Virus record (IMG/VR): IMGVR_UViG_3300006853_000060
Coordinates: 1-25,183 of that record
Origin: a virus
DNA: 25,183 nt
Direction: 5' to 3' (one strand)
Positions 15,721-23,717 of the stretch are shown piece by piece; the stretch's first letter is position 1; the number at the start of each line of letters is the position of its first letter. The notes beneath the pieces are model-generated. The model saw nothing but the letters and a program-made list of their open reading frames with translations. It was not told the DNA's origin and ran no database searches. The position numbers and the translations under genes were made by a program.

Positions 15721-15921
15721 TCAGGTAGGAACCGCCGCGTCTACAGCAACCAGAAAATCTGGGTGAAGCTCAACCGGCGTTATGCGACCATCAAAAACGA
15801 CAACGGCAGTTCCGTCTCGCTTGTATCGTTCAAGCACTCCGGCACGGCCCTTCCAGCGCGGAAAAGTTTGCTCGCCCTCGGTACTCAGTTTCACTCTCGT
15901 CTCGACCATTAATGCCGTCAT
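15721..15921 (-). CDS. 66-residue protein with a possible SH3/KOW-like fold
   Basis: Start ATG 15921 follows a strong GGAGGAAAAG. The core (VKLSTEGEQTFPRWKGRAGV, then TAVVVFDGRITPVELHPDFL) alternates like a small five-strand barrel with a G-x-V turn, a pattern seen in many short phage proteins of unknown role. The ATG overlaps the stop of the gene upstream of it (ATGA, 15918-15921), indicating coupling. Confidence 0.6.
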   Translation of the reverse strand: MTALMVETRVKLSTEGEQTFPRWKGRAGVLERYKRDGTAVVVFDGRITPVELHPDFLVAVDAAVPT

Positions 15922-16067
15922 TCTTTTCCTCCCTCTGCCCTTATCTCACCGACAGCGCGGTGTGCTTCCTCAAACATGCGTTCCAGTTCTCGCCTCTGTT
16001 CCTCGGTTGCCTTCTTTGCTGATGGGCCGAGATAGTACGACAAATCCTCGTGGGGTGGTTTTGTCAT
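15918..16067 (-). CDS. 49-residue protein, unknown
   Basis: I start this at ATG 16067 (MTKPPHEDLSYYLGPSAKK), which has a GGGCGG-like ribosome binding site about 6 nt away. A longer version from an upstream start would run deeply into the membrane-protein gene and is less likely. The second half is a charged helix (EEQRRELERMFEEAHRAVGE). No family recognised; it may be a small regulator or adaptor. Confidence 0.5.
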   Translation of the reverse strand: MTKPPHEDLSYYLGPSAKKATEEQRRELERMFEEAHRAVGEIRAEGGKE

Positions 16068-16078
16068 CGTCAACCGCC

Positions 16079-16249
16079 CTATATTTTGCCGTACCAAAGG
16101 ATCATTGCCCAGAGCAGTGCGATGACGCCTAGGGCGGCCCACAGCCAAGTCCCATAGACCGCGTAGCCGATGACAGACCCGATGCCGAGCGCAATGCTTG
16201 GGTAATATGACGGGCTCACGGGATTGAACGGATCGTTTGGCCAGATCAT
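16079..16249 (-). CDS. 56-residue membrane protein
   Basis: ATG 16249 has AGGA 9 nt upstream; a GTG further up (16288) has no ribosome binding site. After a short polar start (MIWPNDPFNPVSPSYYP) come two hydrophobic stretches, roughly 18-36 (SIALGIGSVIGYAVYGTWL) and 37-53 (WAALGVIALLWAMILWY), ending in GKI. This could be a two-pass inner-membrane peptide. A holin is possible on size alone, but no lysis genes are adjacent, so I do not assign one. Confidence 0.5.
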   Translation of the reverse strand: MIWPNDPFNPVSPSYYPSIALGIGSVIGYAVYGTWLWAALGVIALLWAMILWYGKI

Positions 16250-16271
16250 TGATGCGTGTCCTGATTTGATA

Positions 16272-16481
16272 TTAACGTAGGATGTCACGGGGATCGAACC
16301 CCATCACAAGCACCGGATCGGTTTGAGGCAACAGCGCCTCGACTGTTTTTCGCGCACGGTAGGCGGCCAAGTGCCAGACGAGGGCAGACCGTTCCTCGGG
16401 TGTAAGATTCAATTCGGCGAACGCCTCATCGAACGTGCGCAGCGGCGGCTCAGGTACGGCTAGATCAGCGCGGCTTGGCAT
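16272..16481 (-). CDS. 69-residue helical protein, unknown
   Basis: ATG 16481 with a weak AGGT upstream. The central part (FDEAFAELNLTPEERSALVW, residues 17-36) and the following helix (AAYRARKTVEALLP) suggest a small helical bundle. It resembles short accessory proteins seen in phages of Alphaproteobacteria, without a known role. Part of its DNA looks like a tRNA T-arm by chance (16289-16302). Confidence 0.55.
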   Translation of the reverse strand: MPSRADLAVPEPPLRTFDEAFAELNLTPEERSALVWHLAAYRARKTVEALLPQTDPVLVMGFDPRDILR

Positions 16482-16505
16482 TTCGCGTACCTAGTTGTGA
16501 TGACA

Positions 16506-16814
16506 CTACCTGCGTTTTTCGTCGATCCGGGCAATAGCCCTGCGGAGTGCGACGATGAACTCCGGCCCGCTGTCCCCCGACTCTCCCGTGAATATGTCTG
16601 GTGGGTAGACCTCGGCCAGCATCTTGCGACCGATGAAAAGCAGAGTATCGAATGACCACGCCGCCGGGTCCTCTCGCACGATCTCAGACAGCCGCTCAAT
16701 CTCGTTAGCGGCTTCCTTGGCGAGGCCAACCGAACACCACCGCTCGCTATCCATGCGAGGGCAGTTGTCATTGTCCAGGGCAGTGGCGCGCAGCCTTTCG
16801 ATGATGCCGGTCAT
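16506..16814 (-). CDS. 102-residue protein, Ead/Ea22-like
   Basis: ATG 16814 with AGGGA 8 nt upstream; an upstream extension lacks a ribosome binding site and would overlap the membrane-protein gene. The sequence starts MTGIIERLRATALDNDNCPR and has a helix with AKEAANEIERLSEIV, a hallmark of the Ead/Ea22-like proteins of lambdoid phages, which are non-essential and of unknown function. The C-terminal half differs (EVYPPDIFTGESGDSGPEF, then a basic helix). Confidence 0.55.
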   Translation of the reverse strand: MTGIIERLRATALDNDNCPRMDSERWCSVGLAKEAANEIERLSEIVREDPAAWSFDTLLFIGRKMLAEVYPPDIFTGESGDSGPEFIVALRRAIARIDEKRR

Positions 16815-16825
16815 GCGATGGTTCC

Positions 16826-17050
16826 CTACTGAACAACCATGGCGGTTATCGGCGCCGTGAGTGCGGCCACAAACCCGATCTGAACGAGCGGCGTCCAAGG
16901 CCAGTACCAACCACGGTTTGAGCCGTAGTCGTCTATAAGCGCCATGGCCTCACGGCGGCCCGTTGCAACATCGAGCTTCGTACATTGATCTGCTGCCCAT
17001 AGTGCCACGACTGCGCCGCCGATGAATTGAGCCAGTGCGATCCAAAGCAT
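16826..17050 (-). CDS. 74-residue two-pass membrane protein
   Basis: ATG 17050 overlaps the stop of the primase-helicase gene (TAATG) and has GAGGG 6 nt upstream, so I prefer it to the start at 17071. Hydrophobic segments lie at about 2-22 (LWIALAQFIGGAVVALWAAD) and 53-74 (PLVQIGFVAALTAPITAMVV) with a charged loop (TGRREAMALIDDYGSNRG). A small membrane protein behind replication genes could be a holin-like, superinfection-exclusion or membrane-anchoring protein; no evidence favours one. Confidence 0.55.
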   Translation of the reverse strand: MLWIALAQFIGGAVVALWAADQCTKLDVATGRREAMALIDDYGSNRGWYWPWTPLVQIGFVAALTAPITAMVVQ

Positions 17051-19947
17051 TAGGCGCCCTCGTTTCCCCACATCCGTAAGCGCTCAGCGCGTGTGTTGAT
17101 CGGACCCTTAGGGATCAGTTTCTCAACGTTCACGGCAACGCCGCTCATAGCGGGATGCTGGCCGTTCACCGCAACCACGGTCGCCTGCCCGCTGGCGTAG
17201 TCCGTACCGGCGCCCAGCGTCGCGCGTCGGATCGTGCCGCCGATGCCCATCATCTGCAGCGTGTCGTAGAACGCCTGACGGTTGACACCCATTTTCACCA
17301 GCCACTTCCGCAGCTCGGACTCCAGTATGAGGATAGATCCGCTATCGAGCTCGTAGCGCACGACTAGCGTTCGCCTGGGCGCTAGCAGTGGGTGCATCGT
17401 GACTTTGGGCTTCCACTCCGTCGGCACCACCAGCATGTCGGAAACGTGGGCAGCGAGGAACTCGGCAAGGGTGTCCTGCGCGTTGCGCGTCCCCGTGACG
17501 GTGGCACGCGGCGCTCGCGCCTGGAATTGCTCGATGCACCAGTCCGTGAGGCGTTGCACGGAGAAGTCCATTATCCCCGCGTGGCGAACAACTGTTCCCG
17601 CGGCGATCACGGATGCCAGCGTGCGGATCCAGAAGCGATGTTCGGACTTGAGCTTGGTGCGGGTCCAGAGCTCGTCCGTCCACTTCGGCAGGGACTGCTT
17701 GATGAAGCCGAGAATATCGGGCTGGATCAGTGCTCGGAGGAAGGCGTCGCCCGCGAACCCGGAGTTGGCGGCGAGCTCTCGCTTGAGCTCGTCTCCCTTC
17801 TTCTCGACGGTCTTGGGGATCTCGCAGACGAACTCAAGTAGACGGAAGGCAGGTGCATCAGTTCCGTCCATTGACGATAGGACGTCCACGATAGAGTTGT
17901 TGGAGGCCAACACAAGGATGGTTTGCCACTCGGCTTTGCTGTGCCGGAGCGTGCCATCAACAGTTCCTCTCATTTTGTCGCGGCCGTTCGTGAACATGAG
18001 CACGAACTGGCGGATCAGCTCGGGGTCGCGGTTGTAGAGCTCGTCGTAGGTGCAGGGAAGGTTTCCAAGCACTCCGAGCGTAAGTCCTTTAGATACTTTT
18101 GTATCGTCATCGGTGAGCTGGATGCCTTTGAGTCGGCCCCAGACGGAAGCCACGGCCTCGAGTGCAGTAGTTTTGCCGCTTCCTGATTGATCTGAAACAA
18201 GAGAGACAATAGCGCCGCCCTCTCCTGCCGTGTGAAAGCGCATGAGTGGTGCTGCAAAAGATGCGAGCAGCGCAAAAGATTGTGGTTCGCAGCCTTTAGT
18301 AAATAGAGTGTTCGCGGCTCGTGACCATCGTCCAAGGCTGCCTCCTTTGTTCGGGCCGAGATACTGCGACCGCAGCTTGATTTCTTCGGAGCCGATGATT
18401 TGGCGCACGGCACCAGCGGTATAGAGATCGCGACCGAAGAGGAAGGACTGCTCGTCTTCCTTCCAGCCGAATTGATCGTACCGCGTGTTCAAGTCGTTCG
18501 CTTCGTGCCACATGTCGATCGCTTCGCGCACATATTTCCGAAACATATCCTGATCGTGGATGACCGCACCGCGGCCCGCAAGCTCGCTCAGCCCCGTGTT
18601 GGAGAAGAAGTTCTTCGCCGGTATCGTGATCTGCCGCTCCGGCGACCGGGGCAAGCGCAGCTTGAAGCAGATCGAGAAATTGTCACTGGTGATCTCACCG
18701 GTTTGAATGCTGTCGACGAAGAGCGGAACCGCGCTCAGCGTGGAGTAGTCGTCCGCGCCTTCGTTGTTTTCTTTCTTCCAGACGAGACCGCCGCCTTCCC
18801 AGTGGAACTCTTTGGGGAGCGGGGGGAGGCCGTCTGCGCGTTGGTCTTTTTTAGGCTGCTCAATCCAGCTCGGTACGTTTTCCACGAATCGTTTTGCATC
18901 TTCGCTGCGTACATCTTTTCCTCGACCGAGTTGAAGTGGGGTCGTGATTTTTCCCGCGTGCGGGCACCCTTCGCACCCTTTTGGGTTGATGCTTTGGAAG
19001 TGCGCGCAGGTCGTGGGGCCGAAGGCTTTTTGCCGCTCGAGCCGCGCCTGCGTTTCGACGTGGGTGTATCCGGGGTAGCCTGAAGACCATTCGTGAACAA
19101 CGCGCTCGCCTCCTTCAGCGTAGCCGAGAACTCCGATAGCAGCGTACCAAGTCGGCTCCGGTATGTTTCCAGCACGTCCACGCATGTCGCCAATCTGGCG
19201 ACAGCTGTCGGCGATAGCGTGGGGGTTGGCTGGGACGTCGGGGAATATGGTTGAGAGAAGTACTGCCCCGATAGAATCAGCGGGCAGTTTGGCCGGTGTT
19301 TTTCGTTCGTTGGCGACCCGCAGTACGGGCAGATTTTGAACATCCGCATCGTTTAGCCCTCCGAGCTCTTCGAGCGTGTACGGTCCGACGAGCGGGCCGC
19401 ATCGAACAACTCGCGGCACGTCTTTGCGGTGGTGTGTTCCCGGAGTGCGTAGTATCGACGCGAGATCAGCAGTACGTTCGGGACCGGCTTCCAAACCGTG
19501 TCGTAGACACAAGTGTTTGAGGCCAGCGGCAAATGCTTTCCACCGAACGGGGTCCAGAATCTCGACCAGGGGCCAATAGCAATGAACACCGACACCCGAT
19601 CCAACATAAACCGGCGGTGGAAGTCGTGTCGCGCGGCAGAACGCGGAAACAGCTTCTGCAGCTTCGCTAGCATCGGCATAGGGCTTCCCTTCTCCGGCGT
19701 CGACGTCGAGCCATAGCGCCCGGGCGCCGAGCGCGTTGATGGCCTTGCGATTCTCGCCTGTCTTAAAACTGGCACAGGCGTGGTATACGGTGTGCCCTAG
19801 CCCATCTTGAGTCAGGACGTAGGCGGCGAGTTCATCGGTCGACGTGAAGAACTTCTGGATCGGCCGCCGGTCCGTGATAACGACTGCGCACTTCAGTCCC
19901 TCTTCAGGCAGAACCCATCTTAGGAACTGGTGTGCGGATGTTGGCAC
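17050..19947 (-). CDS. primase-polymerase / DUF927-type helicase fusion
   Basis: The 965-residue replication protein starts at GTG 19947. The N-terminal part looks like an archaeo-eukaryotic primase domain: WLDVDA (79-84) with the metal-binding acidic pair, SGVGVHCYW (117-125), and LRTPGTHHRK (166-175). A cysteine/histidine cluster follows (C314, C325, C328, H330). The C-terminal part is an SF3/DUF927-like helicase with Walker A SDQSGSGKTT (585-594) and Walker B-like CTYDEL (632-637). Such fusions prime and unwind phage DNA. The start overlaps the HTH gene by 44 nt with only a weak ribosome binding site, and its stop overlaps the membrane-protein start. No separate DNA polymerase is seen in the window. 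Confidence 0.85.
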   Translation of the reverse strand: MPTSAHQFLRWVLPEEGLKCAVVITDRRPIQKFFTSTDELAAYVLTQDGLGHTVYHACASFKTGENRKAINALGARALWLDVDAGEGKPYADASEAAEAVSAFCRATRLPPPVYVGSGVGVHCYWPLVEILDPVRWKAFAAGLKHLCLRHGLEAGPERTADLASILRTPGTHHRKDVPRVVRCGPLVGPYTLEELGGLNDADVQNLPVLRVANERKTPAKLPADSIGAVLLSTIFPDVPANPHAIADSCRQIGDMRGRAGNIPEPTWYAAIGVLGYAEGGERVVHEWSSGYPGYTHVETQARLERQKAFGPTTCAHFQSINPKGCEGCPHAGKITTPLQLGRGKDVRSEDAKRFVENVPSWIEQPKKDQRADGLPPLPKEFHWEGGGLVWKKENNEGADDYSTLSAVPLFVDSIQTGEITSDNFSICFKLRLPRSPERQITIPAKNFFSNTGLSELAGRGAVIHDQDMFRKYVREAIDMWHEANDLNTRYDQFGWKEDEQSFLFGRDLYTAGAVRQIIGSEEIKLRSQYLGPNKGGSLGRWSRAANTLFTKGCEPQSFALLASFAAPLMRFHTAGEGGAIVSLVSDQSGSGKTTALEAVASVWGRLKGIQLTDDDTKVSKGLTLGVLGNLPCTYDELYNRDPELIRQFVLMFTNGRDKMRGTVDGTLRHSKAEWQTILVLASNNSIVDVLSSMDGTDAPAFRLLEFVCEIPKTVEKKGDELKRELAANSGFAGDAFLRALIQPDILGFIKQSLPKWTDELWTRTKLKSEHRFWIRTLASVIAAGTVVRHAGIMDFSVQRLTDWCIEQFQARAPRATVTGTRNAQDTLAEFLAAHVSDMLVVPTEWKPKVTMHPLLAPRRTLVVRYELDSGSILILESELRKWLVKMGVNRQAFYDTLQMMGIGGTIRRATLGAGTDYASGQATVVAVNGQHPAMSGVAVNVEKLIPKGPINTRAERLRMWGNEGA

Positions 19948-20203
19948 GAAGCGCTCTGATGTATTTGACGCGGGCGGTTTGTGAAAGCGGAGGAGCGGGA
20001 AGCTTCTTGCCTTCTCTGATCACGCGCTCCAGCAGCGACAGTGCAGCATCTGCATCTTCTCCGTATTGGCCGTGCGGGGTGCGTCCATCGATGCGCCAGG
20101 TGCGAACGGTAGCGTAGGGCCGGTCGAACCAATGATGCAAGTCCGCAGTGGTCAACCGGCCCTTTTCAGCGCACCACTGTATGCGCTTTGTGAAATTGTT
20201 CAT
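19904..20203 (-). CDS. helix-turn-helix DNA-binding protein
   Basis: A 99-residue protein from ATG 20203, 6 nt after the stop of the upstream gene. Residues about 16-42 form a good HTH: LTTADLHHWFDRPYATVRTW, where the second helix (YATVRTWRIDG) matches the recognition-helix pattern xxTVRxW. The remainder is a helix and a basic tail (VKYIRALRANIR). It could be a regulator or a replication-initiation helper for the primase-helicase it overlaps (44 nt shared). Operators cannot be identified without binding data. Confidence 0.65.
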   Translation of the reverse strand: MNNFTKRIQWCAEKGRLTTADLHHWFDRPYATVRTWRIDGRTPHGQYGEDADAALSLLERVIREGKKLPAPPLSQTARVKYIRALRANIRTPVPKMGSA

Positions 20204-20209
20204 TCACGC

Positions 20210-21310
20210 TCACCCCGTCGGCAACTTGAACGCATCCGCAAGCGCTTTCTGCAGCGCAGCGTCGGGCTCCGTGCCTTGCGCGAGGCCGAACCCTTGCGGC
20301 TGTGCCGCCGGCGCCGGTGCGGGCTCCGGGTTCCGTTGTAGGAACGCGGGGATCGTGGGCTCCTGCTGCGCAGCTGGGGCAGCAGCGGGCTCCGTGGGTT
20401 GCGCCGCCGGCCGCCCGCGCCTGCGCTTCGGAGGTTCTCCACCGGCTGAGCCTCCGAACGTGGCTGTCGTTCCACTGCCGGCGCCACCGGAACCGTCTGT
20501 GGTCGTAACAAACGCAGGCTGCATTCCGGGCGGCGACGGCGGCGGCAAAGTAGTTACAGGTGCAACCGGTTGCGCAAGTCCTTGAACCTGCTGCTGAACC
20601 CGGCCCGGTGCGATCGGCACGTCGTTGCCGCCGACGACGGGAATCACCTGCTTCTCGTGGTCGAGACCGTCGACCAGCGCGCAAGTCTGCTGGTCGATCA
20701 AGGAGATAGGCGCGAAGTTGAGAACGCCCTGGGTCTGCGGATCGAAGGTCAACCGCGTCACGACGTCACTGGGATCCGCGCGGCGCTCGCCGATCATGTT
20801 GGCGGCGATGGTCTGGACGTACTTGCCCAGGTGCTTGAGCGTGGCCGGCGGGATGCGCAGGAGATAGACGAGGTTGTTCGGATCGGAAGGGACGACCACG
20901 GCCAGCTTCATGACGTCGTTGCACGCCTTCGTCGGTTTGCCCGTCATCTTGGAGACGTCGGAGCCCCAGGCGTTCTTCGGGCACACGGCGCAGGTCTGCG
21001 ATTGCGGAGAAGCTGCACGAGAAGACGGCGCTAACCCGTTGTCGGACCAGCAGTCCGGCGGCGCCGAGTTCTCGGGATCGTAGCCGGTCGAGTAATAGAT
21101 CTTCGACATGTGCCGGTTGGTGCCGACGATCACGACGTCGAGATGCAATTCGTTGACCGGCTTCTCGTTGCCGGCGCTGTCCACGAGGCGGAAGCGGTTC
21201 TGCCGGATCGAGATGTGAGCTGGCTGCCCCGTCGTGAGGAGCGGAGCGAGCGTCTCCGCTAGTGCGAGGCCGCGGCGGTTCGTGAGGTAGGCGGGAAGCT
21301 GAGCGTTCAA
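20210..21310 (-). CDS. candidate single-stranded DNA-binding protein with four cysteines
   Basis: A 366-residue protein starting at TTG 21310, which overlaps the previous TGA (TTGA) and has AGGAG 6 nt upstream. The N-terminal domain (about 30-235) belongs to a conserved phage family I recognise by pattern: LDVVIVG (57-63), SKIYYSTGYDPE (69-80), PPDCWSDNG (84-92), CAVCPKNAWGS (107-117), and FDPQTQGVLNF. The four cysteines C87, C107, C110 and C130 (C-x19-C-x2-C-x19-C) suggest zinc binding. After 240 the chain is Pro/Ala/Gln-rich with an AT-hook-like PKRRRGRP. A flexible tail after a core domain and its place next to primase-helicase suit an SSB, but this is inference. Confidence 0.6.
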   Translation of the reverse strand: MNAQLPAYLTNRRGLALAETLAPLLTTGQPAHISIRQNRFRLVDSAGNEKPVNELHLDVVIVGTNRHMSKIYYSTGYDPENSAPPDCWSDNGLAPSSRAASPQSQTCAVCPKNAWGSDVSKMTGKPTKACNDVMKLAVVVPSDPNNLVYLLRIPPATLKHLGKYVQTIAANMIGERRADPSDVVTRLTFDPQTQGVLNFAPISLIDQQTCALVDGLDHEKQVIPVVGGNDVPIAPGRVQQQVQGLAQPVAPVTTLPPPSPPGMQPAFVTTTDGSGGAGSGTTATFGGSAGGEPPKRRRGRPAAQPTEPAAAPAAQQEPTIPAFLQRNPEPAPAPAAQPQGFGLAQGTEPDAALQKALADAFKLPTG

Positions 21311-21699
21311 GAGGCTCTCCTGAAGTTGACTTTGTTGAGATAGGTAACATCCACACCTGGGGGCAATTGTCCAGCGTGCATTTCGAGGTATTCTTTCACA
21401 GCCTCCTTCGAGACCGCGTTCGTGAGGAAACCTTCGTGCCGGCCGTCGAAGACGAAATCGAGGAAGTCTTCGCGGCTCACGACCCGGGTCTGCATGATGG
21501 TGGAGCGATAGGCGGTGCCGATATCGTGGGCTGTGAGCTTGTCAACTTTAAGCGTGTTCATTTCCTGCGTGACAACGCCCTCGATCGCCTGCATCGCGGC
21601 GCGGTAAGGCTCAAGCGAGGCGTCGAACGCCTTCTGCTTCGCTTCGATGAAGTCACGGAGTTCGATGTAGCGTTGAATGCACTCAGCCGTTGTTGGCAT
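21307..21699 (-). CDS. 130-residue protein, partner of the four-cysteine protein
   Basis: ATG 21699 follows AGAGAAG by 4 nt. The N-terminal half is helical (RYIELRDFIEAKQKAFDASL), followed by TAYRSTIMQTRVVSREDFLDF and a C-terminal part with TYLNKVNFRRA. The pattern is familiar from phage genes immediately upstream of the four-cysteine candidate SSB, as is the case here, so the two may act together in replication or recombination. No enzymatic motif is visible. The stop overlaps the TTG start of its neighbour. Confidence 0.65.
   Translation of the reverse strand: MPTTAECIQRYIELRDFIEAKQKAFDASLEPYRAAMQAIEGVVTQEMNTLKVDKLTAHDIGTAYRSTIMQTRVVSREDFLDFVFDGRHEGFLTNAVSKEAVKEYLEMHAGQLPPGVDVTYLNKVNFRRAS
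21317..21321 (-). promoter_or_regulatory. AGGAG ribosome binding site that supports a TTG start
   Basis: Read leftward, AGGAG lies 6 nt before TTG 21310, and no ATG occurs in frame until about residue 68. Together with the TTGA stop/start overlap this makes TTG the most likely start of the candidate ssDNA-binding protein. Confidence 0.7.
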
Positions 21700-21910
21700 C
21701 TGACTTCTCTATATTTTGGTAGATGTGAAATTCTCGGTCAGCTTTCTCCAGAACACGTTCGATCAGCAGATCAATATCCCACTCCGCATTATCTTCTTGT
21801 GGCTTGAGCCGTGATTTTATGATTTTCCATTCGCGGACGGACATAGTTAGCACTAACGTCACTTCAATCGCATCGGGGTTGGAGAATTTAAAATCACCTT
21901 TTACAGCCAT
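21683..21910 (-). CDS. 75-residue protein, unknown
   Basis: I use ATG 21910, which overlaps the helicase stop (TGATG) and has GAGGGA 8 nt away; a GTG one codon earlier is possible. Its end overlaps the next gene's start by 17 nt. It has a beta-like beginning (AVKGDFKFSNPDAIEVTLVL) and a long helix (WDIDLLIERVLEKADREFHIY). Lower GC than its neighbours. Function unknown. Confidence 0.6.
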   Translation of the reverse strand: MAVKGDFKFSNPDAIEVTLVLTMSVREWKIIKSRLKPQEDNAEWDIDLLIERVLEKADREFHIYQNIEKSDANNG

Positions 21911-23451
21911 CACAATTTCCCTCTCGCGAGTTGAAGAATCAGCCCCTGCATGGATTCGTTTGCTGCCAGCCTTCGAAAGATCTCCCTCTCAACTGGCGTT
22001 GCTGCAAGATGCACCACTGATGTTGACTTAGTTTGACCCGGACGATCGATCCGTTTGTTCGCTTGTAGATATAGCTCCGTCTTGTCCGTGGGCGCGTACC
22101 AGACAATGGATGATGCCGCGGTAAGCGTGAGCCCGTGAGCCATAGTCCCTGGGTCAGCGAGAAGCACACGTGGGGTGGCATCTTGCTGAAAGGCACGAAA
22201 TATCTCGGAACGTTCCTTGTGCGGCACTTCGCCATTGACAACTCTCCGGGAGTATTCCTTCAGCTCCTTGAATAACAAGTGTATCACGCTTGTCAAGGGG
22301 GCGAAGACAATTATTTTCTCGTTGCACTGCTCCAGCACTTCGCGCAGCGCGGCGATGCGGGGTGCGCAATCGATATGGTTGACCACGCGCTCCGGACCGT
22401 ACACGGCGCCGCAAGCAATCTGGATCAGCTTCATCCGCAGCACGGCTTCATTGACCGCAGTGATGGGTTTGCCATCCCGGACCGTTATCTGGAGATCGCG
22501 CTTGAGATCCTTGTAAGCTTTCGCCTGCTCCGGTGAGAGCTCGACGTCACGGGTCTGTGTCGTGCAGGGGGGGAGATCGACGCAATCGCTAATCGCGAAA
22601 CGTATACTGGGCTGCATCAAGGCGTGTGCAGCTGCGTGCGCGCCAGTCCTCGGAACCCACTTGAATTGAGAAATACGTTGCATAACCCGTGCCTGGAAGC
22701 CAGTAAAAGACTCGCCTCCCGCATTGTTTACAAGTTTCGCTAATCCATAAGCGTCCGTAGGTCCGTTCGGTGTTGGCGTGCCCGTCATCATCCATAGGTA
22801 GTCTCGCTTGGCCAGGAGAGTTCGCGCAAGCTTGTGGCGACGAGTGCGGAAATCACGGTATGCAGAAGCTTCGTCAACGATGCACATCCTAATGTCTGTT
22901 CGCGCAGCCAACTCATTTCGAATGACGTTAACTCCATCGTAATTGATGATGTAGAAATCCGCAGGTTGAGCGAGAATCTCTCGCCGCTTAGCGGCTGAAC
23001 CGTAAACAACACTGCAGTTCCGTCGCCCAAGAAAATTCTGGAAGATTGCATCGGACCAGACTCGTTGAAGCGTTGAGAGGGGGGCTACAATAAGTGCACG
23101 GACTCCAGGATTGAGAGACATGATAAAATCAGCAGCCCATAGGGCAGCCAATGTTTTCCCGGTTCCCATATCAGAAAGAACAAAAGCACGTGGATGAACA
23201 GCCAAGAAATTTGCAGTAGTGCGCTGAGCGTCAAACGGCTTATAGCGGCCAGGCCAATCATAGTTATCCTCCATCGGCGCCGGCACCTGGAAGCCCAGGA
23301 AGCGGAGCAGCTGTAGATTATACAAGCTCGTGGGGCAGGCGACGAAGCCGTTGTGCAGCTGCTTTGCGCCGGGGACGTGGTTGATCACGCGCTCCGGTGC
23401 GGGAGTGTTGTAGACGACGACGCCGCGTTGCTTGTCGTGCCAGAAGTTCAT
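21910..23451 (-). CDS. SNF2-family (SF2) DNA helicase/translocase
   Basis: From ATG 23451 the protein has 513 residues; this start overlaps the stop of the winged-helix gene (ATGA). Helicase motifs are complete: Q-like region near Q76, motif I SDMGTGKT (93-100), Ia VAPLSTLQRVW, II VDEAS (192-196), III MTGTPTPN (222-229), V GLTLTAASSIVW (440-451) and VI QANKRIDRPGQ (463-473). Phage enzymes of this type use ATP to remodel DNA during replication or recombination. The gene upstream encodes a winged-helix protein and a VRR-NUC nuclease follows further upstream, a common partnership. The body of the gene (about 21950-23250) looks less GC-rich than its 5' end. Confidence 0.9.
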   Translation of the reverse strand: MNFWHDKQRGVVVYNTPAPERVINHVPGAKQLHNGFVACPTSLYNLQLLRFLGFQVPAPMEDNYDWPGRYKPFDAQRTTANFLAVHPRAFVLSDMGTGKTLAALWAADFIMSLNPGVRALIVAPLSTLQRVWSDAIFQNFLGRRNCSVVYGSAAKRREILAQPADFYIINYDGVNVIRNELAARTDIRMCIVDEASAYRDFRTRRHKLARTLLAKRDYLWMMTGTPTPNGPTDAYGLAKLVNNAGGESFTGFQARVMQRISQFKWVPRTGAHAAAHALMQPSIRFAISDCVDLPPCTTQTRDVELSPEQAKAYKDLKRDLQITVRDGKPITAVNEAVLRMKLIQIACGAVYGPERVVNHIDCAPRIAALREVLEQCNEKIIVFAPLTSVIHLLFKELKEYSRRVVNGEVPHKERSEIFRAFQQDATPRVLLADPGTMAHGLTLTAASSIVWYAPTDKTELYLQANKRIDRPGQTKSTSVVHLAATPVEREIFRRLAANESMQGLILQLARGKL

Positions 23452-23717
23452 TTGACGACATAAATCTGATACCGGCTGCCGGGTCCGCCGTGTCCGCGGA
23501 TGCGCAGGCTGATGCCGAGCCGTTCGAACCGCTTGTTGATGTAGCACACACGTACGCTGATGGACTCGGCCGCGGTGAGAGGACCGCCGTCTTCGCGGTC
23601 GAAATACATCTTCTCCACGAGCTCTTTGCTCGTAAGCCCGTAGGGGTGCGTGCAAAGCGCGTCGAAGAGACGCTCCGAGATCGGCGATGAACGATAGAAC
23701 AGATCTCCGCGACTCAC
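23448..23717 (-). CDS. winged-helix DNA-binding protein, OmpR/PhoB-like fold
   Basis: I start this at GTG 23717, which overlaps the zinc-ribbon stop (GTGA); the product has 89 residues. The pattern matches the response-regulator C-terminal winged helix: ERLFDALCTHPYGLTSKELV (15-34), a helix with SISVRVCYINKRFERLGI (about 52-69), and the wing GHGGPGSRYQI (75-85), comparable to the GxGYxL wing. There is no receiver domain. It may regulate or load the SNF2 helicase it is coupled to (ATGA overlap), or act as an early regulator. Confidence 0.7.
   Translation of the reverse strand: MSRGDLFYRSSPISERLFDALCTHPYGLTSKELVEKMYFDREDGGPLTAAESISVRVCYINKRFERLGISLRIRGHGGPGSRYQIYVVK

Noticed and set aside
16289-16302. 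Leftward GGGGTTCGATCCCC resembles a tRNA T-arm and could hint at a tRNA or attachment site.
   Set aside because: No acceptor, D or anticodon arm can be built around it; it lies in the coding end of a 69-residue gene and the 5-bp T-stem does not pair fully.
21539-21560. Leftward TTGACA plus TATCGG in the 130-residue gene.
   Set aside because: The -10 matches at only 3 of 6 positions and the site is inside a gene of a tightly coupled chain.
22275-22296. Leftward TTGACA within the SNF2 gene, possibly an internal promoter.
   Set aside because: The best -10 at 16-bp spacing is TATTCA, a poor match, and it lies in coding sequence far from any gene start.
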